The notes under the pieces were generated by a model. The model saw nothing but the letters and a program-made list of their open reading frames with translations. It was not told the DNA's origin and ran no database searches. The translations under genes were made by a program, and so were the position numbers. A DNA stretch of 64,000 nucleotides from Arthrobacter sp. SLBN-122 (lineage in GTDB: Bacteria > Actinomycetota > Actinomycetes > Actinomycetales > Micrococcaceae). The stretch spans positions 3,596,001 through 3,660,000 of the forward strand of contig NZ_VFMS01000001.1 in NCBI RefSeq assembly GCF_006715165.1. Reading direction: 5' to 3'. Shown here one piece after another: positions 62,299 to 64,000 of the stretch (position 1 is its first letter; each line of letters starts with the position of its first letter).

Positions 62299-63117
62299 TC
62301 AGCGGGTGCGGCTGCGCAGGCCCTTGCCGGCTGCCATGAGATTGGACAGCAGTTCGTCGAACAGTCCGGCCGCGGACTTCGCCGAATCCCCGGGCCAGTG
62401 GTGGACGGGGTGGGCGGCGCCCTGGATCTGCTGCCAGTTGGCCTGTTCGGGAATGCGCGGGCTCAGCAGGAGTTCGCCGAACATGGATTCCATCTCTGCC
62501 AGGCGGTAGGTGTGCTCGGAGGAGCCGCTGCGGACGCGGTTGGCCACGATGCCTGCCGGTGACAGATTGGGTGCGAACTCCTGCTTGAACAGCTGGATGG
62601 CGCGCATGGTGCGTTCCGTGCCGGCAACTGAGAACAGGCCGGGCTCTGCGACAAGGGCAACCTTGTCGCTGGAAGCCCACGCCATGCGCGTCAGGCCGTT
62701 TAGCGACGGCGGGCAATCAATGAGGACCAGCTGGTATCCGTCGGCGCCGGCGAGCACGGCGGAAAGCCGGCGGAGGTCGCGGCGGCCAAGGTCCGGCCGG
62801 TCATAGATACCGGTGTAGGCAGATCCGACGGCGACATCCAGCACGGCTGGCCCGGCACCGTTTGATGGGGCGCGGTCAGCCCAGCTGCTGCGCACCACAT
62901 TCTCGGCCAGTTTCGCCCTGCGCGGGCTCTTCAGCATCCTGCCGATATCCAGGTGGTCGCCTGGCTGTACGCCGAGGGCCGTGGTGGCGTCGGCGTGCGG
63001 ATCCAGGTCCACCACCAGCGTGGGTACTCCGGCGGCCAGCGCCGCAGACGCCAATCCTGTGGTGACGGAAGTCTTGCCGACTCCACCCTTAAGGCTGCTG
63101 ATGCTGACTACTTGCAC
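62299..63117 (-). CDS. Orphan ParA/Soj-type ATPase
   Basis: A 272-residue MinD/ParA ATPase. Deviant Walker A SSLKGGVGKTSVTTGLASAA, VVDLDPHADATTALG, Walker B LVLIDCPPSLNGLTRMA, and VANRVRSGSSEHTYRLAEME. It shares the fold with, but is clearly different from, the ParA at 46628. No ParB, parS or scp gene is adjacent. GTG 63117 is the first typical start beside the conserved N-terminus; TTG 63129 would add four residues. TAGGTT upstream places the transcript start within about 5 nt of the GTG. Its cargo is unknown. Confidence 0.85.
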   Translation of the reverse strand: MQVVSISSLKGGVGKTSVTTGLASAALAAGVPTLVVDLDPHADATTALGVQPGDHLDIGRMLKSPRRAKLAENVVRSSWADRAPSNGAGPAVLDVAVGSAYTGIYDRPDLGRRDLRRLSAVLAGADGYQLVLIDCPPSLNGLTRMAWASSDKVALVAEPGLFSVAGTERTMRAIQLFKQEFAPNLSPAGIVANRVRSGSSEHTYRLAEMESMFGELLLSPRIPEQANWQQIQGAAHPVHHWPGDSAKSAAGLFDELLSNLMAAGKGLRSRTR

Positions 63118-63419
63118 TTGAGAGACCAAAACCTAACGCCGGATGCCGTGTTGGGAGTAATGTTTGCCTCGGCAGAGCCGAAGCCGGACGGTCCTGCCGC
63201 CCTACTCATCATATGTTGATGCGTCGGCGAATCCTGCTTTACCGGGCGTCGGCATGGCACCGACTGTGCTGCCGGGGCGGTTTCCGCCAGCCAGGCTGAA
63301 AGCGATCGGGACATGACGGGAAAATCTGTGACTGTTGCCACAATGATTTGTGTTTGTCCTTGTAGGTCCTAGACACTGTGACCACTCATCAGTCCACCCC
63401 GCAATGATGCAGGAGAAGC
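63118..63419. other. Divergent intergenic region between orphan parA and pyc
   Basis: 302 nt without a credible gene. For pyc, TTGTGT (63348-63353), a 16-nt spacer and TAGACA (63370-63375) form a plausible promoter, and AGGAG (63411-63415) is its ribosome site. On the minus side, TAGGTT near 63129-63134 serves the ParA gene. I see no riboswitch or repeat. Confidence 0.4.
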
Positions 63420-64000
63420 ATGTTTTCCAAAATTCTGGTGGCCAACCGCGGTGAAATCGCGATCAGGGCCTTCCGCGCCGGCTACGAGCTTGGCGCCAAG
63501 ACCGTTGCCGTTTTTCCCCAAGAGGACCGAAACTCGATCCACCGCCAGAAAGCGGACGAGGCGTACCTGATTGGCGAGGAAGGCCACCCCGTCCGGGCCT
63601 ACCTCGACGTGGCGGAGGTGGTGCGGGTAGCCAAGGAATCCGGAGCGGACGCTATCTACCCGGGCTACGGTTTCCTCTCGGAAAACCCCGAACTGGCCCG
63701 GGCAGCAAAGGAAGCCGGAATCACCTTCGTGGGTCCGCCCGCCGAGGTGCTGGAGCTTGCAGGCAACAAGGTCGCCGCCCTGAAAGCGGCCCGCGAAGCG
63801 GGTGTGCCGGTCCTGAAGTCCAGCGAGCCGTCCAAGGACCTGGACGAGCTCCTGGCTGCCGCCGATGAGATCGGATTCCCCATCTTCGCCAAGGCTGTGG
63901 CAGGCGGCGGCGGCCGCGGCATGCGCCGGGTGGATACCCGCGAAGCCCTCCCCGAAGCCCTCAAGTCAGCCATGCGTGAAGCCGATGCGGCGTTCGGTGA
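63420..64000 (+). CDS. pyc: Pyruvate carboxylase, N-terminal biotin carboxylase part (cut by window end)
   Basis: The first 193 residues are seen. It begins MFSKILVANRGEIAIRAFRA, followed by GYELGAKTVAVFPQEDRNSI, then DEAYLIGEEGHPVRAYLDV, YPGYGFLSENPELARA and KAVAGGGGRGMRRV (the ATP-grasp glycine loop). The EDRNS...HRQKADEAY and GHPVRAYLD segments are typical of pyruvate carboxylase rather than acetyl-CoA carboxylase. The full-length enzyme would be about 1,130 residues; the carboxyltransferase and biotin domains lie beyond the window. It would replenish oxaloacetate, also used by PrpC. Confidence 0.88.
   Translation, partial: MFSKILVANRGEIAIRAFRAGYELGAKTVAVFPQEDRNSIHRQKADEAYLIGEEGHPVRAYLDVAEVVRVAKESGADAIYPGYGFLSENPELARAAKEAGITFVGPPAEVLELAGNKVAALKAAREAGVPVLKSSEPSKDLDELLAAADEIGFPIFAKAVAGGGGRGMRRVDTREALPEALKSAMREADAAFG

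Overview
The window is a 64 kb piece of a high-GC actinobacterial chromosome. The 16S gene, the gene order and the protein sequences fit Arthrobacter sensu lato (Pseudarthrobacter-like Micrococcaceae). Most of it is conserved core genome. From about 1.6 kb to 54.5 kb the order of core genes recalls the Mycobacterium tuberculosis stretches argCJBDFRGH (Rv1652-1659) and mpg-tyrS-...-tlyA-nadK-recN-pyrG-nudix-xerD-parA-scpAB-rluB-cmk-der (Rv1688-1713). From 59.1 to 62.2 kb it recalls gcvH-garA-ftsR-BFN-merR (Rv1826-1830). These comparisons are from memory.

Layout: (1) 0-1.5 kb: a partial SRPBCC protein and a quinone oxidoreductase. (2) 1.6-10.3 kb: the complete arginine operon, probably started by a leaderless, ArgR-controlled promoter. 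(3) 10.4-16.9 kb: an FMN-binding oxidase-like protein, a maleylpyruvate isomerase-family protein, three alkylation-repair genes (ogt, an Ada-AlkA fusion, mpg) and a HelD/HelR-like RNA polymerase-recycling ATPase. (4) 16.9-24.2 kb: tyrS and a full rrn operon (16S-23S-5S) with promoter, leader hairpins, two boxA-like motifs, RNA-processing stems and a terminator. (5) 24.5-34.9 kb: an arginine-rich repeat/TPR protein, HAD phosphatase, a small conserved protein, tlyA, nadK, recN, pyrG, a Nudix hydrolase and xerD. (6) 34.9-46.5 kb: an accessory catabolic block between xerD and parA/scpAB. It holds a membrane protein, an MTH1-like Nudix enzyme, the methylcitrate (propionate) operon with its GntR regulator, divergent prpE, and a DcuSR/CitAB-type two-component system divergent from a dicarboxylate symporter. 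(7) 46.6-54.7 kb: parA-scpA-scpB-rluB-tyrA-cmk-plsC-der, then tRNA-Pro(GGG). (8) 54.8-56.1 kb: an intact IS256-superfamily (IS1249-like) element with a perfect 8-bp target duplication. (9) 56.1-64 kb: a secreted LGFP-repeat polysaccharide deacetylase, mutM, the gcvH-garA-ftsR-bfn-merR cluster, an orphan ParA and the start of pyruvate carboxylase.

The strongest non-gene signal is a repeated promoter architecture. A TANNNT hexamer sits 6-8 nt before an ATG or GTG at eight genes (argC, 10379, 10965, mpg, tyrS, 27498, pyrG, 35644), which predicts leaderless mRNAs. Other points worth a look are the paired TGTATACA palindromes between gntR-prpDBC and prpE, mutually complementary AAGCAATT/AATTGCTT elements in the rrn leader, a 61-bp near-perfect palindrome, a post-rrn direct repeat, the arginine-rich repeat protein and the 162-bp tandem repeat in the LGFP gene. 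I do not see a clear undescribed multi-gene defence or mobile system; the only mobile element is the IS.
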